Source: Aphanothece sp. CMT-3BRIN-NPC111
Lineage (GTDB): Bacteria > Cyanobacteriota > Cyanobacteriia > Cyanobacteriales > JAHHGU01
Direction of reading: 5' to 3'
DNA length: 64,000 nt
Assembly (NCBI GenBank): GCA_019359765.1
Contig: JAHHGU010000010.1
Coordinates: forward strand, 62,001-126,000
Part shown: piece by piece, positions 28,559 through 39,464 of the stretch
Layout of the letters: every line of letters begins with the position of its first letter
Numbering within the stretch: the stretch's first letter is position 1
Program-made: the position numbers and the translations under genes
Notes under the pieces: generated by a model
What the model saw: the letters and a program-made list of their open reading frames with translations, nothing else
What the model was told of the DNA's origin: nothing
The model's database searches: none

Positions 28559-29388
28559 TCCTCACTCCTTACTTGAAGACGCCGACCTGGAATCGGACCG
28601 CGCCGTCCTTCTTTCTGCGACAGTTGCAAAAATTGTCGCAGGTGCTGCAAGTGTTCGTTATCCGGTAGCAAATCCAACTGTTCTAAAGCTTGATTCAAAG
28701 TTAATCCAGAGCGATAGAGAATCCGAAAGGCTTTTTTGAGGTATGCCAGATCTGTTGTTGTGAATCCGGCTCGTTTTAGTCCCACCAAGTTGAGCGATCG
28801 CACTCGCGATGGGTTTCCTTCAACCAATATATACGGCGGCACATCCCGGTCAATGCGGCTCATGCCTCCCAGCATTGCCCGTCGCCCAATATGGACAAAT
28901 TGATGAATGCCTACAAGCCCACCAATCACAGCTCGCGACTCTACATGGACGTGACCAGCTAAAGCCACCGCATTAGCAATTACTACAGAGTCTTCAATGA
29001 CACAGTTGTGAGCGACATGAACATAAGCCATCAGCAAGTTATTATTGCCGATCACTGTTGCTTCACCAGCACCTGTCGCCCGGTTAACTGTAACGTACTC
29101 CCTAATTCGGTTCCCGTCACCAATTTTTACCCAGCTAATAGCGCCGTCATACTTAAGCTCTTGAGTTTCCAGCCCAATTGCTGCTCCGGGGAAAATTTGA
29201 TTGCCAGCGCCTATCTCCGTCAGTCCCTCGATGACGACATGAGCGCCAACCACCGTTTCCGCGCCAATTTTCACTTTCTCTCCAATCACCGCATAGGCAC
29301 CCACCCGCACCGTTGGGTGCAGATCGGCTCCTGGGTCGATAATAGCGGTGGGATGAATCAGTGTCGTCAAGGTTGCTACTCCAGCCAT
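28555..29388 (-). CDS. lpxA: UDP-N-acetylglucosamine acyltransferase LpxA
   Basis: LpxA adds the first 3-hydroxyacyl chain to UDP-GlcNAc at the start of lipid A synthesis. The 277-residue protein is a left-handed beta helix of hexapeptide repeats (IHPTAIIDPGADLHPTVRVG, VKIGAETVVGAHVVIEG), with the catalytic His in AYVHVAHNCVIED and GLVGIHQFVHIGRRAMLGG, then a helical C-terminal domain (about 195-277). ATG 29388 gives the normal N-terminus. The stop overlaps the lpxB start by four bases; 110 bp separate it from fabZ upstream. Confidence 0.95.
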   Translation of the reverse strand: MAGVATLTTLIHPTAIIDPGADLHPTVRVGAYAVIGEKVKIGAETVVGAHVVIEGLTEIGAGNQIFPGAAIGLETQELKYDGAISWVKIGDGNRIREYVTVNRATGAGEATVIGNNNLLMAYVHVAHNCVIEDSVVIANAVALAGHVHVESRAVIGGLVGIHQFVHIGRRAMLGGMSRIDRDVPPYILVEGNPSRVRSLNLVGLKRAGFTTTDLAYLKKAFRILYRSGLTLNQALEQLDLLPDNEHLQHLRQFLQLSQKEGRRGPIPGRRLQVRSEE

Positions 29389-29498
29389 CAGCCAGATCCT
29401 CAGCGGTTATTGGTCAGTAGTCCGCAATTAGCTCGCGCATCCTTTCTAAGTACGGACTACAGACTACGGACAAAAGTGTAAAAGCTGATAGTATGCCA

Positions 29499-30035
29499 TC
29501 AGTCTACTAAAGAGAACATCAGTTCTCCTTCTGTGACCAACTGGCCATCAACTTCAGCACGAGCCTGCATCTTCCCAAAACGACGCCGTTTGACACAAAG
29601 CAGTTCCACACTCATCACTAGCTGGTCGCCTGGTACGACTGGGCGGCGGAACCGAACTTTATCAATTCCAGCAAATACAAACAAGTTGCCCTCCACATCC
29701 GGCAGCTGAGTCAACACGATGCCGCCCACTTGGGCCATTGCTTCCACAATCATTACGCCGGGCATGATCGGACGCCCGGGAAAATGTCCTTGAAAATGCG
29801 GTTCGTTGAAGGTGACATTTTTAATGCCAATAGCCCGCTTCCCTGGCACATACTCGATAATTTTGTCTACCAGAGCAAAGGGATACCGATGGGGCAGCAG
29901 TTTCTGAATCTCTTCAATTGTGAGCTGAGTTTTGGCAGACGCGGGGGTGGAGATACGAGAACTTAAGTCTTGATTGCCCTCGATTGCTAGATCGCCAGGG
30001 GCAGTGGGTGTGTTGACATCAATCAGGGTGGACAT
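29499..30035 (-). CDS. fabZ: 3-hydroxyacyl-ACP dehydratase FabZ
   Basis: FabZ dehydrates 3-hydroxyacyl-ACP in fatty acid synthesis and competes with LpxA/LpxD for substrate, which explains the location. Hotdog fold with [18 protein letters not shown], the catalytic His in [18 protein letters not shown], and the Glu in MIVEAMAQ. The 178-residue length includes about 35 unconserved N-terminal residues; a later start cannot be excluded. C-terminus [11 protein letters not shown] is typical. It lies between lpxC and lpxA on the same strand. Confidence 0.95.
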   Translation of the reverse strand: MSTLIDVNTPTAPGDLAIEGNQDLSSRISTPASAKTQLTIEEIQKLLPHRYPFALVDKIIEYVPGKRAIGIKNVTFNEPHFQGHFPGRPIMPGVMIVEAMAQVGGIVLTQLPDVEGNLFVFAGIDKVRFRRPVVPGDQLVMSVELLCVKRRRFGKMQARAEVDGQLVTEGELMFSLVD

Positions 30036-30102
30036 TGGCAGATTTAGATAGAGGTGGAAGCGATTTTTAGATTTGAGGTTTGGGATTTGGGATTCAATTC
30101 TT

Positions 30103-31041
30103 TCATCCCAAATTTTGGCTCGCCAGCACAGTTGCTAGTTCGATATGCAGGTGGTGGCTGGCTTTATAAGCGAGGAAGTGAGCCTGGGGGATCGTTCCTA
30201 GTAAACTTAAATCCCCTACTAAATCTAAAAGTTTATGACGCACTGGCTCATTTGAAAATCTTAACGGAGGATTAAGCCATCCTTGGGCGTCGCAGACAAG
30301 AGCATTTTCTAAGCTCCCACCCTTGATTAAACCGGCTTGCCGCAGCTGTTCTATCTGGTGGGCTAATCCAAAAGTACGAGCTGGTGCGATCGCCAGCGCA
30401 AAACTTTCTGAGTGCGGCCTCCAGCTATACCACTGATTGCCAATTGCCGGTAAGTCAAAGTCAATTCCGTAAGTGAAACAAGTTACTGGTGCTGGTAAGG
30501 CAGCAACAAATGCATCGCCTTTATGCACCCAAACAGGAGACATGATACACGAGCGATGAGCCAGAGGGGAAGAAGAAGAAACTTCTTGCTGCTGACTTTT
30601 GGCAATCGCCTCAGTCCACAAGAGCGCTGAGCCATCCAGTAGCGGAACTTCCGGCCCATCGATCTCAATCCGGGCGTCATCAATACCCATACCTGCTAGG
30701 GCTGCCAATAAGTGTTCCACAGTCCGCACACTGGCGTTTTCTACAGCAAGTTCTGTAGAAAGAGTTGTCTGGCTGACACTCTCTACCCGTGCTGGGACGA
30801 GGGGTGAGTTAGGTAAATCTACTCTAACAAAGTAGCGTCCCTCCCCAACTGCCGCCGGTAGCACTCGCACATGGGTGAGGACGCCGCTATGGAGTCCTAC
30901 ACCCGACAACTCAAAAGACGCCCCCAAGGTATTTGGGATTTTAGCTTTTGGATTTGGGATTGAATTCACAAGCACCTCCGGGAAGTCTGGAAGCCCACCG
31001 TATAAGGACGTGGGAGGAAAGACGACGCGTTTGCGTAGCAC
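30103..31041 (-). CDS. lpxC: UDP-3-O-acyl-N-acetylglucosamine deacetylase LpxC
   Basis: LpxC is the committed zinc deacetylase of lipid A synthesis. Seen: [11 protein letters not shown], the metal His in [21 protein letters not shown], the Phe-Thr region CFTYGIDFD, and [18 protein letters not shown] with the other His and Asp ligands. SHHLH near the C-terminus carries the last conserved His. The start GTG 31041 adds about 40 residues before the conserved core, part of which ([12 protein letters not shown]) looks repeat-derived, so the native start may be internal. It follows bamA and precedes fabZ. Confidence 0.93.
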   Translation of the reverse strand: MLRKRVVFPPTSLYGGLPDFPEVLVNSIPNPKAKIPNTLGASFELSGVGLHSGVLTHVRVLPAAVGEGRYFVRVDLPNSPLVPARVESVSQTTLSTELAVENASVRTVEHLLAALAGMGIDDARIEIDGPEVPLLDGSALLWTEAIAKSQQQEVSSSSPLAHRSCIMSPVWVHKGDAFVAALPAPVTCFTYGIDFDLPAIGNQWYSWRPHSESFALAIAPARTFGLAHQIEQLRQAGLIKGGSLENALVCDAQGWLNPPLRFSNEPVRHKLLDLVGDLSLLGTIPQAHFLAYKASHHLHIELATVLASQNLG

Positions 31042-31175
31042 TTAGCGGTTTTAACCGCAGTTAGATTTTGGTGAATATTGCCACACAAGAAATGATTTTG
31101 GATGCGATGGTTGTGCTTGGGACTCAACCACCTGTGATTGCTAACTAGTATCCCCCAATCCCAAGTCCAAAATCG

Positions 31176-33485
31176 TTAGAATCGTTCTCCAATACCAAAA
31201 TGGAGGCGGCTTTCACCGTTGTCATTAAAGCCATAGTCAACCCGAATCGGGCCGAGTGGAGACTGAACCCGGACGCCTAAGCCGTAGCCAAAGCCATTAC
31301 CTGGTTTGCCCCGAACGCCTGCTGGGTCACCGGGTACGCTATTGCCGGAACCGAGGTCGGTGGCGGCGTCAAGAAATAAAGCCCCGCCGACAACCGAGAA
31401 AATCGGGAAGCGATATTCAGCTGTGGCCTGAATAAAGCTGCGACCGCTACCGACGTCTCCTTCTTCATAGCCCCGCACCGAGTTACTACCACCCAGGGAA
31501 AAGGCTTCATAAGGCGGCAAATCGCCCAGTACTGTTCCGCCTTGGATATTAAAGGCAAGAGCTTGAGGACCTTCTTTAAAGCGGGTAAAGTTAACTGGAA
31601 TGTAGTAGCTGTAGCTACCCCGCAGGCGATTCATGAGGATGTTTCCCTCTCCTATGGGGATAGACTGCTCGACGCCCACCCGCAGCAGCGAACCTTGGGT
31701 GGGTGTCGCGGGGTTATTGCGGCGATCGCGCACAGCTCCAAGTTGGAGGCTTAATAAGTCATCTCTCCCCGAGCCACTAAAGCTCAGGTTGTTGCCAAAC
31801 TCATCTGTAGGGGCTAAGTCGCCATCGGAATCGCGAATGGAAATTCGCTGGTACTGCAAGCCCAAAGACGCCCTCCATTCTGAGCCGCCAAAGACGTCCC
31901 GAGTCAGGGGACGGCTAAAGGTGATATCGCTGCCCAGCCGCACAACACGGGGTCGGTCTCCATCGTGCTCAGGACCAAGTCTGATGTCTCGGTCGCCGCC
32001 ATCAAAAATCAGTGAGATAGACCGACGTCGGAAGGCATCAACCGTGTAGGAGGTGCGGTAGGGGTCGCCCGCAATCCAAGGATCAGTAAAGTTGACATTA
32101 AACAGCAGATCTCGCTGACCCAGCTGCACTTCAGCCCCCACTTTCTGGTTGTTACCTCCCAGGTTTTGCTGCTGATAACTGACCGTGCCAAACAAACCGC
32201 TGGCTGAACTAACACCCAGCCCAGCTGCCAGCGAGCCGCTCTTCTTCTCAATCGCATTCACCACGACAACTACTTTGCGTGGATCTTGACCAGGGTTAAA
32301 CGAGAGCCGCACATCTTCAAAAATGCCCAGACCATAAACCCGTCGCAGATCCTTTTCTGCTGTCTTCCGGTTAAATATATCACCCGGCTTTAACTGCACC
32401 TCTCGCGTGATGATGAACTGACGTGTGCGACCGCCGATGGGCTGACCTTCATCGTTAGTGGCTTCTCCTTCTTTGTCGAGGAAGCGAACTTCAACATTCT
32501 CAATCACTCCTTCTGCCACAACCAGGTTGACTGTGCCTGACTCGTCAACTTTTGGGGCATCTACCACCTGCGCTAAGTCATAGCCGTTGTCTTTGTACCA
32601 CTGGTTTAATTTCTTAATGCCTTCTTGCAGGTCGTTAAGGTTAAGGATGCGACCATATTGTGGTGCAAAGATGTCATTAACCACCTGTTGCGGCAGCACG
32701 CGCTTACCTTCAGGGGGAACGGTCGTGACGCCCACATTTTGCAGCACGGGGTTAGGCTGCACAACAAAGGTTACCCGCACTCCTAAGGGCGTATCCTCTG
32801 GCGCAAATGTGACGTTGGCGAAATAGCCCGTCGCGTAGATGGCATTCACATCTTCCTGTAACTGGGCACGGGTCGTGACCCGCCCCGCCTGGGTACGAAT
32901 TGCCCGGTATACTTCGTCCCTGAGTTCACCTTGAACGCCGCTGACTTGGACTTCAGCTACTAGCACGCGGGCTTCTGGCTGCGCGGGCTGAGTTGTTGTG
33001 GAGGGTGGCGAGGTCGGCTGTGGCGTAGGGCTTGGCGAAGGTGGGTTAATATTCTCCAGCGAGGGCGCCCCAGGCGTGACATCAAATTCAACCCGGTTCG
33101 GCGTCTCTTGTTGGGGCGTCGATTCTGTGCCAGGAGACGGTTCCGTTGGAACCTCCAGATTGGGAGGTATGACTACGGGTGGCGTCGCGGGGGTATCTTG
33201 GCTCAATACTGCTGGCGAATCCTGCGTTATGGGCACAGCCTGGACAACCACGTTTGGTGAATCCTGTGTTGTAGGCACAGCCTGAATAACCACGTTTGGC
33301 GAATCCTGCGTTGTAGGCACAGCCTGGACAACCACGTTTTGAGGTACAGGTGCCTCAGATGAAGAACCAGCTATCTGTTGGGCATCCTTAGGGGCAGATT
33401 TAACGGTTTTTCCGCTAGCCGGAGTTGATAAACTTAGGGTTGTTGAGGCAGCAAAAACTGCCAACAATAAGGGAGATAAGCGCAT
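31176..33485 (-). CDS. bamA: BamA/Omp85 outer-membrane assembly protein
   Basis: BamA inserts beta-barrel proteins into the outer membrane. The start at ATG 33485 gives a signal peptide (MRLSPLLLAVFAASTTLSLS). A Pro/Thr-rich low-complexity region (about 30-190) with 14-residue tandem repeats follows, then three POTRA domains (about 190-435; RVLVAEVQVSGVQG, VIENVEVRFLDKEG), then the barrel with GTVSYQQQNLGG, FRRRSISL, SLGGSNSVRGYEEG and FGIGERF ending in aromatic Phe. Three POTRA domains are usual in cyanobacterial Omp85. The gene heads the lpxC-fabZ-lpxA-lpxB row, linking outer-membrane protein and lipid synthesis. Confidence 0.93.
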   Translation of the reverse strand: MRLSPLLLAVFAASTTLSLSTPASGKTVKSAPKDAQQIAGSSSEAPVPQNVVVQAVPTTQDSPNVVIQAVPTTQDSPNVVVQAVPITQDSPAVLSQDTPATPPVVIPPNLEVPTEPSPGTESTPQQETPNRVEFDVTPGAPSLENINPPSPSPTPQPTSPPSTTTQPAQPEARVLVAEVQVSGVQGELRDEVYRAIRTQAGRVTTRAQLQEDVNAIYATGYFANVTFAPEDTPLGVRVTFVVQPNPVLQNVGVTTVPPEGKRVLPQQVVNDIFAPQYGRILNLNDLQEGIKKLNQWYKDNGYDLAQVVDAPKVDESGTVNLVVAEGVIENVEVRFLDKEGEATNDEGQPIGGRTRQFIITREVQLKPGDIFNRKTAEKDLRRVYGLGIFEDVRLSFNPGQDPRKVVVVVNAIEKKSGSLAAGLGVSSASGLFGTVSYQQQNLGGNNQKVGAEVQLGQRDLLFNVNFTDPWIAGDPYRTSYTVDAFRRRSISLIFDGGDRDIRLGPEHDGDRPRVVRLGSDITFSRPLTRDVFGGSEWRASLGLQYQRISIRDSDGDLAPTDEFGNNLSFSGSGRDDLLSLQLGAVRDRRNNPATPTQGSLLRVGVEQSIPIGEGNILMNRLRGSYSYYIPVNFTRFKEGPQALAFNIQGGTVLGDLPPYEAFSLGGSNSVRGYEEGDVGSGRSFIQATAEYRFPIFSVVGGALFLDAATDLGSGNSVPGDPAGVRGKPGNGFGYGLGVRVQSPLGPIRVDYGFNDNGESRLHFGIGERF
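33211..33345. repeat. 42-bp tandem repeat inside bamA
   Basis: GGCACAGCCTG recurs at 33232, 33274 and 33316, a 42-bp period. Each unit codes for a 14-residue block of the form VVxQAVPTTQDSPN. A partial fourth unit lies at the left end. It sits between signal peptide and POTRA domains and keeps the frame, so copy number could vary without breaking the gene. Confidence 0.85.
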
Positions 33486-34045
33486 TTCCTTCAGGACGTC
33501 GTTTAGCACTTCCACACACCAAATAAAAAGGGACTAGGGACTAGGGGATCAGGGAAGTAGGGGCAACCTCTCATCTTACCTCTGACCTTGAACTAAAGAA
33601 GCCAAGATGAAAGTTTGGCGCTTCTTTCGATTAGTATCTTCAATTGATTTAGCCAGCTTGCTGTTGCGGCCAAGGTTGTTAACCTGAAGATCATTAATAC
33701 AAATCAAATCATATGTTTTCGTCACCTAATGAGCAACACAATGATGAAAATATTGGCGTGGCAGGGCTATTTATTCGTAATTCTGGTTAGCTTATCCTGC
33801 TGTTTTGGGTAACGTTTAGATTCTGACTGCTTCCGGCATAGGCAACGTTGTTGATGAGCTAAATGAGGTTATGCTATCTGGTAATGTCGTCCAACCAGCA
33901 CCGCTGGTCTATCTGATCTTGTGTTTTCGTTTTTAGGTATATTTGTGAAAATTAATCTCCCACTTAGCTAATGCTTTTTTGGGAGATTAATTGTCACATT
34001 GAAGATAAATTAGGAGAGCCTAAAAAAGCAAGATTGCCCCGGACG
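33486..34045. other. 560-bp intergenic region between bamA and purC
   Basis: No convincing gene on either strand. The right half holds a 12-bp inverted repeat (annotated separately). GGGACTAGGGACTAGGGG near 33530 is a short direct repeat of the kind scattered through cyanobacterial intergenic DNA. The bamA promoter should lie in the left half. Confidence 0.6.
33950..33992. terminator. Inverted repeat downstream of purC
   Basis: AATTAATCTCCC (33950-33961) pairs with GGGAGATTAATT (33981-33992) across a 19-base spacer that contains six T bases. It lies about 55 bp beyond the purC stop. It could end purC transcription or act as a regulatory hairpin. Confidence 0.5.
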
Positions 34046-34783
34046 TTATCCTCTACCTTCTACCCCCTTTTGAACTCGCTCTAACACTTGCTGGTAGGCG
34101 CTTTCCACATTACCTAGATCACGCCGGAATCGGTCTTTGTCCATCACCCGCCGGTCGGGGTCAGCTTCGGCTTGATCCCAAAGGCGGCAGCTGTCAGGGC
34201 TGATTTCATCTGCCAAGAGTAGTTGTTGCTGCACATCTAGACCAAACTCCAGCTTAAAGTCCACAAGGGTAATGCCACACTGGTGGAAAAAGTCTGAGAG
34301 GATCTGGTTGATCCGCAAAGCACTAGATCGTAATTGATCCAGCTGTTCGGGTGTTGCCAGATTTAATAACATGATGCGATCGCGCGTCAACAAGGGATCT
34401 CCCAGTTCATCCTTTTTATAGAAAAATTCCACCAGGGGCTGTGGTAACACGGTACCTACCAGCAACCCAGTCTGTTGACAGAGGCTACCGGCTGCAATGT
34501 TCCTGACAACTACTTCTAGCGGCAAAATTCGCAGCGCCCGCACTCGCATTTTGCCCGGTGCTGGACAGTCAATAAAGTGGGTAGGAACGCCATTAGCTTC
34601 CAGTAATTGGAACAAATAAGCGGCAATGGTGCAGTTCATCTCACCTTTTCCGGCGATGGAGCCTCGCTTTTGGGCATTAAAGGCTGTGGCGTCATCTTTG
34701 AAGTACGCCAGCAGAATCTCCGGGTTGTCGGTGGTGTAAATAATCTTGGCTTTGCCTTCGTAAAGCTGTTTTTGAGCAGACAT
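34046..34783 (-). CDS. purC: SAICAR synthase PurC
   Basis: Phosphoribosylaminoimidazole-succinocarboxamide synthase, an ATP-dependent step of purine synthesis. Key segments: KQLYEGKAKIIY, KDDATAFNAQKRGSIAGKG, RALRILPLEVVVRNIAAGS, FYKKDELGDPLL, LVDFKLEFG, LADEISPDSCRLWD and DKDRFRRD. The ATG at 34783 (MSAQKQLYEG) is the family start; an upstream TTG at 34864 adds 27 unconserved residues. Length from this start, 245, is normal. purC next to the bamA-lpx row is common in cyanobacteria. The PHO-box-like array at 34909 is upstream of this gene too. Confidence 0.95.
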   Translation of the reverse strand: MSAQKQLYEGKAKIIYTTDNPEILLAYFKDDATAFNAQKRGSIAGKGEMNCTIAAYLFQLLEANGVPTHFIDCPAPGKMRVRALRILPLEVVVRNIAAGSLCQQTGLLVGTVLPQPLVEFFYKKDELGDPLLTRDRIMLLNLATPEQLDQLRSSALRINQILSDFFHQCGITLVDFKLEFGLDVQQQLLLADEISPDSCRLWDQAEADPDRRVMDKDRFRRDLGNVESAYQQVLERVQKGVEGRG

Positions 34784-34908
34784 GCTTGGTGTAGTGGTTT
34801 CTAACTTTAGATTAGTGCCAGTAGCAACAGAAAATTGTATAGGTGCCAAAAGTGAGATTCTCAACAGCAGGCTGGCGGGGCTGCAATCTCTAACCGTTGA
34901 TGAAGATC

Positions 34909-34938
34909 AAGTTAAGCTAAAGTTAAGAAAAGGTTAAA
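34909..34938. promoter_or_regulatory. PHO-box-like triple repeat
   Basis: Three 8-bp units, AAGTTAAG (34909-34916), AAGTTAAG (34920-34927) and AGGTTAAA (34931-34938), are separated by exactly 3 bp. The cyanobacterial SphR/PhoB box is reported as tandem 8-mers near CTTAACCT with 3-bp gaps; read on the minus strand these units are TTTAACCT, CTTAACTT and CTTAACTT. The site lies between divergent purC (start 126 bp to the left) and the small gene at 35087 (149 bp to the right). The sulfolipid genes sqdX/sqdB, linked to phosphate starvation, are next. Confidence 0.5.
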
Positions 34939-35086
34939 GTAATGGTGCTTCTTCTCGTCAAACTCACTACAATGGAATCTAGCTGCAATTTAACAAATGG
35001 CTGTGTTCGTTAAACCAAAGCCATCAGGCGTTGCAGGTAATTAATCTAAAGCCCGGACAAAATGCGGATTTTAGAAGGAGATAGCC

Positions 35087-35350
35087 GTGGCAGACCGTTC
35101 TGAGTTCCTATATCCTCGTAGTCGTTACTACGGCAAGGTGAAGCCAGAGAACCTAGTTTTCAACGCTAACCTGCAAGAATTTGCTCAAAAGGTGAACTAC
35201 ATCTGTAACTTAGAAACCAGTGGTAAGCTATCTCCTGAAGAGTCTTATCACCAAATCAAGGTTCTCTGGAAAGATCTTAAACGCACCAAAAAGCAACTCG
35301 GCCTTGGCAAAAATCAGTTTCAGGATGGGGACGGGAACTCTAATTCTTAG
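35087..35350 (+). CDS. Small conserved cyanobacterial protein
   Basis: 87 residues: RSEFLYPRSRYYGKVKPENL, VFNANLQEFAQKVNYICNLE, KLSPEESYHQIKVLWKDLKR. It is basic and soluble, with an aromatic N-terminal part and a helical middle. I recognise it as a conserved cyanobacterial family (probably the one labelled DUF7219) without known function. The start is GTG 35087 with GAAGGAG seven bases upstream. The PHO-box-like array is 149 bp upstream, so phosphate regulation is possible. It is convergent with sqdX. Confidence 0.75.
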   Translation: MADRSEFLYPRSRYYGKVKPENLVFNANLQEFAQKVNYICNLETSGKLSPEESYHQIKVLWKDLKRTKKQLGLGKNQFQDGDGNSNS

Positions 35351-35512
35351 CTCTTAGGTTTTTGCCTGTAGTCAGTGCTCATTAATCTGATGAGAATAAT
35401 CTAAAATCTCTTGACTATTGACCACTGACTACTTGTCTGTTATGGCATGGACAATGAAAACTTAAAAGACCAAGCAGCTGACCCCCTAGGGGAGGCAACT
35501 GTTTAAAGCTTA

Positions 35513-36646
35513 TTAAGCTACAGATGACATGGATTGGGAATAGACCACAGATCTGTAGTAGTTCTGCAACTGGCGCGTGGCGGCGGCCCAGCTCCAACGC
35601 TCGGCTTCCTGGCGAGCCTTTTGGCGCAGGGTTTCCCGTTCTTCTTGATGAGATAAGAGGCGTTGGGTAGCCGCGATCGCTCCCTGATCATCAGCTGGAT
35701 CGAAGAGATAGCCGTTAACACCATCAGAGACAATGTCCGGAATCCCCCCAGAACGGGCGGCAACGATGGGACAACCGGCAGCCATTGCTTCGAGTAGCAC
35801 TAATCCCAATGTTTCTGTACGCGAGGGGAATATAAAGGCGTCAGATGAAGCAAAGGCTGAGGCAAGTTCTAAACCCTGCAAATAACCCACAAAATGGGTG
35901 GGGGTGCCCGCGAAGTGTTGTTCTAAAGCTTGGCGATGAGGGCCATCCCCCACTAAGGCTAGGCGGGCGTTGGGGATGGCTTCTAGCACCTGTTTGATGC
36001 GGTCAATTTCTTTTTCAGCGCCAAGACGCCCTACATAAAGCAGCAGGGGGCAATCGGTGTGTCCCTGGCTCAAGCGCGATCGCATCTCCATGGATGCCAA
36101 GTGTTGCCCAAACATCTCGGTATCGACGCCCCGTTGCCACAATGCCACTCTTTCAATCCCGTGGGATGTCAGTTCCTGCATCATTGCTGTCGAAGTACAC
36201 AGATTCAGATGCGCTTGATTATGACTGGCTTTGATCAGTTCCCACAAGAAGCCTTCCAGCATCGCCAAACCATAGTGCTGTAGATACTGGGGCAGATGAG
36301 TATGGTAGGACGCCACTAATGGAATCTGCATAGCCTTGGCATAATACAAACCACCAAGTCCTAAAACAGCTGGGTTGACAACATGAATGATATCTGGTTT
36401 GAACTCCTCTAGGGCGCGACCAATTGCGGGTCGAGGCAAGGCGAGTTTTAACTCTGGATACATCGGCAACGGAAAGCCGGAAACGCCGTAAATTCTGGCT
36501 CCTTTGTACTCCGTGAGACCGCCATCTGGGGAAAATATTAGCACCCGATCGCCGTTGCGCTGCAAGTGTTCAACTGTGTGACGCAGGCGCGTCACAATGC
36601 CATCAACCTTGGGCAGAAAGGTTTCAGTGAATAAAGCGATTCGCAT
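35513..36646 (-). CDS. sqdX: Sulfoquinovosyltransferase SqdX (GT4)
   Basis: SqdX transfers sulfoquinovose from UDP-sulfoquinovose to diacylglycerol, making SQDG of thylakoid membranes. This GT-B protein of 377 residues has RIALFTETFLPKVDGIVTRL at the N-terminus, PDIIHVVNPAVLGLG, VASYHTHLPQYLQHYG, YVGRLGAEKEID and the donor-site motif FPSRTETLGLVLLEAMAAGC. This is the GT4 pattern with the conserved E-x7-E. Its place next to sqdB supports SqdX over other GT4 transferases. 411 bp separates it from sqdB upstream on the same strand. Confidence 0.92.
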   Translation of the reverse strand: MRIALFTETFLPKVDGIVTRLRHTVEHLQRNGDRVLIFSPDGGLTEYKGARIYGVSGFPLPMYPELKLALPRPAIGRALEEFKPDIIHVVNPAVLGLGGLYYAKAMQIPLVASYHTHLPQYLQHYGLAMLEGFLWELIKASHNQAHLNLCTSTAMMQELTSHGIERVALWQRGVDTEMFGQHLASMEMRSRLSQGHTDCPLLLYVGRLGAEKEIDRIKQVLEAIPNARLALVGDGPHRQALEQHFAGTPTHFVGYLQGLELASAFASSDAFIFPSRTETLGLVLLEAMAAGCPIVAARSGGIPDIVSDGVNGYLFDPADDQGAIAATQRLLSHQEERETLRQKARQEAERWSWAAATRQLQNYYRSVVYSQSMSSVA

Positions 36647-37057
36647 TTTATAGCTTCAAGCTCTATGCTTAAGCGTTGATTTTTTTTAGCTTCTCATAAA
36701 AAATGAGCTTTTTTTCATGGTACAATCACTTTATAAATAATGGAATATTAAAGCTTTTAAAAAAGTAACCAAGATTTCTATTATCTAATATAATAACTTT
36801 AAAGCAAGGCTTAATGAGTAAAGATGTTACTTATTTAATAATTCTTACAGATGAGACTGTGTAAAAGTTATCAGCGTTGAGTTGGGAATTAATCATTCTC
36901 AACTCAACGCCCAATACTTCCTGGTTAATATCAACAGCACTTAGGCAAGTGGTTCAAGAGTTGTCGAGTGCAAAGGGTAGGCAGTTTGAGATCAGGCTAG
37001 GTTTAATTTGCTCTTGCTGTTACCCCTTTACCCGTTGTTGAGTGGCATCAATTCTGC
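36647..37057. other. 411-bp sqdB-sqdX intergenic region with two hairpins
   Basis: AT-rich, no gene seen. A long hairpin at 36874-36910 follows sqdB. A second one near the sqdX start pairs CTCAT (36693-36697) with ATGAG (36703-36707), followed by CTTTTTTTC, so it looks like an intrinsic terminator on the plus strand, where no gene is seen. The region probably holds a separate sqdX promoter. Confidence 0.55.
36874..36910 (-). terminator. Hairpin downstream of sqdB
   Basis: GCGTTGAGTTG (36874-36884) pairs perfectly with CAACTCAACGC (36900-36910) around a 15-base loop. It lies about 150 bp past the sqdB stop, so it may end the sqdB message or attenuate read-through into sqdX. Confidence 0.5.
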
Positions 37058-38774
<1,717 letters not shown>

Positions 38775-39392
38775 TTAAACTTTTACTTCATCGGCAAAAC
38801 TAGCCCAGCGGACAAAGTGAAACGGACCAGCAACCGAACCCCAGACATGCTCATCCGTTTCTGGGTCGCGGCCCCGGTCAAAGCTGATAAATTTGTTTTC
38901 GTCAATCTCAAAGGTGCTGTCTAGATAAGTCGTTTTACCTTTACGAACAACCATGCAACCTTTACCGGGTTCAACGTGACCTTTGAAGCTGTGACCCGTC
39001 CACTCAACTATCATATTGCAGCCTGGTAATTTTTCCAGATGTTCTGCTTTCAGGGTTTGCAGCCGTTTAAGGTCGCGGGAGGCACCGTAGAACTGCTCTT
39101 CTTGCTTGACGGTGTAGTTTTCAATTTCAATGCGTGAAGCGGAGCTATCCGCGCCAGCGGCATCGCCCACCACAATCAACTTCAAAACTCGTAACCGGTA
39201 AGGGTTATTCAGCATATAGTCATAGGCTTGTTCCACAAATAAACTGTGCCCAGACAAAACTTCTAGCGGTAGAGGACGCATGCCAACGCGAATATGCGCG
39301 AAAAAGGGCGGATTTTCAAACGCTTGTTCTTGGTTGCTAAAGTCTGCCGCCATCCAGCGGGCTAAGGTAGTAATATCAGTTGAATGAGTCAT
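38775..39392 (-). CDS. cpcT: Phycobiliprotein lyase, CpcT/CpeT family
   Basis: CpcT attaches phycocyanobilin to Cys-153 of CpcB and PecB. The 205-residue calycin-like barrel carries family motifs: RWMAADFSNQEQAFENPPFF, HIRVGMRPLP, FVEQAYDYMLNNPYRLRVL, YGASRDLKRLQTL, EKLPGCNMIVEW and DEHVWGSVAGPFHFVRW. The length is typical of CpcT; CpeT paralogues for phycoerythrin look similar, but no cpe genes are nearby. Alone on its strand between sqdB and the esterase-like gene. Confidence 0.88.
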   Translation of the reverse strand: MTHSTDITTLARWMAADFSNQEQAFENPPFFAHIRVGMRPLPLEVLSGHSLFVEQAYDYMLNNPYRLRVLKLIVVGDAAGADSSASRIEIENYTVKQEEQFYGASRDLKRLQTLKAEHLEKLPGCNMIVEWTGHSFKGHVEPGKGCMVVRKGKTTYLDSTFEIDENKFISFDRGRDPETDEHVWGSVAGPFHFVRWASFADEVKV

Positions 39393-39464
39393 CGGAAACT
39401 TAAAGTATCAAGGATGAGTAAGTAGAATCTGCGATTATTTTAATCCTTGGGATGCCAGAGAGCT

